This document shows, in pieces, positions 33,101 to 34,340 of a DNA stretch of 34,340 nucleotides. This DNA comes from an uncultured Schlesneria sp. Lineage in GTDB: Bacteria > Planctomycetota > Planctomycetia > Planctomycetales > Planctomycetaceae. The stretch covers positions 1-34,340 of the forward strand of contig CAIOKO010000227.1 of the NCBI GenBank assembly GCA_903858935.1, written 5' to 3'. The notes below the pieces were generated by a model, which saw only the letters and a program-made list of their open reading frames with translations, was not told the origin of the DNA and ran no database searches. The first letter of the stretch is position 1; every line of letters starts with the position of its first letter. The position numbers and the translations under genes are program-made.

Positions 33101-34015
33101 GTGAGTCGAAGGGAATGCGGTCTTTCAATCATCATTCCGACATATGCGCGACCCCGTCAGATCGCTGGATGCCTCGAATCCCTGACGAAGCTTGTGCCTC
33201 CTCAATCTGGTTTTGAAGTGATCGTGGTCGATGACGGCAGTCCGGAACCACTGGACACCATTGTTGCGCCATTTCGGGAAACGCTGAAGATCACACTCCT
33301 GCGGCAGGTAAACAGTGGCCCAGCGAAGGCACGCAACGCCGGCGCAGCGACCGCGAGCGGACGGTTTCTGGCGTTTACGGATGACGATTGCCGCCCGGAA
33401 CCTGAGTGGCTCTGTGCGATCGAACGGGCCTTGGAAGCGAACCCCACTTGCATGGTGGGTGGCGTCACGAAGAACTTATTACCCAACGAGCTTTTTGCGT
33501 CGACGAGCCATGTCATCCACGCGATGGTTTATTCATTTTTCAATCACAATCATGAAAATGCCCTGCTTCTGGCTTCCAATAATATGGCGGTCCCCGCCGA
33601 GATTTTTCATCGGCTGGGTGGTTTTGATGCGGAAAATTTCCGCAAATCCGCGGCTGAGGACCGTGATTTATGCTTTCGGTACCGTGAACTTGGGTATTCG
33701 CTGAAATTGGTACCCGATGCGGTCATCGGACACGCGCACAGCATGACCCTGTACAAATTCTGCCGACAGCATTTCTGGTATGGGCAAGGCGCTTTCCATT
33801 ACCACCGAAAGCAATCGTGCGTCGTCGCGCAAAGCCTGAAAAACGATACGCGATTGCATACCCAATTCTATCGGTGGTTGCCCGGTGCATTGGGAACGAT
33901 CCCGTTCAGGATGAGGATTCCCGTCCTTCCGATGCTGATTGTCTGGCAATTGGCCAATGCGGCTGGATTTTTTTACGAATCGTACCATGGGCAAAAATTG
34001 CACGACGTCCGCTGA
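33101..34015 (+). CDS. Glycosyltransferase family 2
   Basis: The 304-residue product starts with the GT-A pattern (LSIIIPTYARPRQIAGCLESL), then FEVIVVDDGSPEPLDTI, NSGPAKARNAGAATASG, the DxD-like metal site AFTDDDCRPEPEWL, and DRDLCFRYRELGYSLKLVPDA. A final hydrophobic stretch lies at about 271-288. It should add a sugar in envelope polysaccharide or LPS synthesis; donor and acceptor are unknown. The start is GTG at 33101 with AGAGG about 6 nt upstream. It is divergent from the methyltransferase-GT2 pair, which suggests a small glycan cluster now cut by the IS630-type element on the right. Confidence 0.88.
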   Translation: MSRRECGLSIIIPTYARPRQIAGCLESLTKLVPPQSGFEVIVVDDGSPEPLDTIVAPFRETLKITLLRQVNSGPAKARNAGAATASGRFLAFTDDDCRPEPEWLCAIERALEANPTCMVGGVTKNLLPNELFASTSHVIHAMVYSFFNHNHENALLLASNNMAVPAEIFHRLGGFDAENFRKSAAEDRDLCFRYRELGYSLKLVPDAVIGHAHSMTLYKFCRQHFWYGQGAFHYHRKQSCVVAQSLKNDTRLHTQFYRWLPGALGTIPFRMRIPVLPMLIVWQLANAAGFFYESYHGQKLHDVR

Positions 34016-34046
34016 CTAAGGCGGATTATTACACCATTTCGGCAAC

Positions 34047-34148
34047 ATGAATTCTGATGCGACTGAATTGCTTTGGAAACCATTACCGATTTTCCGCAGA
34101 AACCAGGATTTGTTGCTTTTTACGCGATTCAGTACATGTCTTTCTTAA
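34047..34148 (+). other. Short ORF after the GT2, possibly a truncated downstream gene
   Basis: The ATG at 34047 opens 33 codons (MNSDATELLWKPLPIFRRNQ and 13 more) to a TAA at 34146. No Shine-Dalgarno is visible. The start looks protein-like and might be the remains of the next gene in the glycan cluster, but the evidence is thin. Confidence 0.2.
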
Positions 34149-34210
34149 TTCTGCATTCAGGAGCTACGGCGCGGATTGACAACCCCTCATGGCCCTGTTG
34201 AGATGGCATC

Positions 34211-34340
34211 TAGTGTAGTGACTCAGAATTACGGGAACTTATTCGATTCGCTGGCGTCTGATCTTCAGTATAAGGAGGATCAGTGTCATGCGAGTAGCGA
34301 AGACGATCATATTGACGGACGAAGAGCGAGTCACGTTGAC
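34211..34340 (+). mobile_element. Left end of an IS630-family insertion sequence (runs off the right edge)
   Basis: A transposase with an IS630-like N-terminus starts at 34288, 77 bp inside. The likely element end is TA at 34211-34212 followed by GTGTAGTGACTCAGAATTAC; IS630/Tc1-type elements duplicate a TA target, so the boundary is a reasonable guess. The other end is outside the window, so the inverted repeat cannot be checked. Confidence 0.55.
34288..34340 (+). CDS. IS630-family transposase, N-terminal fragment (cut by window edge)
   Basis: The ATG at 34288 gives MRVAKTIILTDEERVTL, running off the edge. A basic start followed by xIxLTDEERxxL is typical of IS630-family transposases, just ahead of their helix-turn-helix. 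A strong AAGGAGGA (34272-34279) lies 8 nt upstream of the start, supporting a real gene. The catalytic DDE domain is beyond the window. Confidence 0.65.
   Translation, partial: MRVAKTIILTDEERVTL

Overview
The window looks like a chromosomal piece of a planctomycete (Planctomycetes/PVC group). Supporting signs are a DUF1559 pseudopilin-like protein paired with a small lipoprotein, a PEP-CTERM protein, heme proteins with FG-GAP/VCBS repeats, a TPR-FG-GAP-ASPIC/UnbV protein, a PQQ-dehydrogenase/heme/DUF1080 fusion, Tat-exported sugar-isomerase and NHL-type proteins, and frequent GTG/TTG starts. This is inference from gene families; genus and species cannot be read from the sequence. I saw no rRNA, tRNA or CRISPR array.

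Layout. Positions 1-119 are the end of an IS1595-like element, with the transposase N-terminus and a near-consensus promoter, inserted into a GH92 glycosidase gene (116-1843, minus) whose C-terminus is lost. Positions 1.84-4.19 kb hold no convincing gene but contain a decayed direct duplication, a terminator-like hairpin, a decamer repeat and the first copy of a mobile-looking small repeat. At 4.19-8.85 kb two large envelope FG-GAP proteins converge. At 9.0-10.56 kb a lipoprotein and a DUF1559 gene form a minus-strand pair. At 10.6-15.2 kb small exported or membrane proteins sit among repeats: a two-domain Ig-like gene with an in-frame stop after its signal peptide, a DUF3592-like gene, and a PEP-CTERM gene with a strong terminator. 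At 15.3-19.6 kb lie a Tat-exported sugar-isomerase-like protein plus the tail of a lost paralogue, a YkgJ-type cysteine-cluster protein with two small neighbours, and a Tat-exported NHL propeller. From 20.0 kb the content becomes housekeeping: a PAS-GAF-receiver protein, citrate synthase, pyrE, a flavoprotein related to the N-terminal half of SelD fusions, a four-module oxidoreductase/heme/DUF1080 protein, a glutamine-amidotransferase-like protein and kdsA. The window ends with LPS/polysaccharide-type genes (two GT2 glycosyltransferases and a methyltransferase) and the start of an IS630-family element (34211-34340).

The most novel non-genic signal is a family of roughly 170-bp elements (3886-4054, 13991-14161 inverted, 18078-18250, and a decayed copy near 10828-10920). 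They have terminal inverted repeats of about 45 bp, each with its own internal hairpin, and no coding capacity: a MITE-like family. Other points of note are the nonsense codon in the Ig-like gene, the duplicated tail of the sugar-isomerase gene, a 53-residue minus-strand ORF at 19627-19788, and the fact that both window edges fall inside insertion sequences, which suggests a contig broken at repeated DNA.

How the genes may fit together. kdsA (KDO for lipid A-core), the glycosyltransferases and the methyltransferase point to envelope polysaccharide synthesis. The GH92, GSDH/DUF1080, sugar-isomerase, heme and FG-GAP proteins are consistent with periplasmic breakdown of complex carbohydrate by a scavenging heterotroph. 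Gene orientation changes often, so most units are single genes or pairs rather than long operons.
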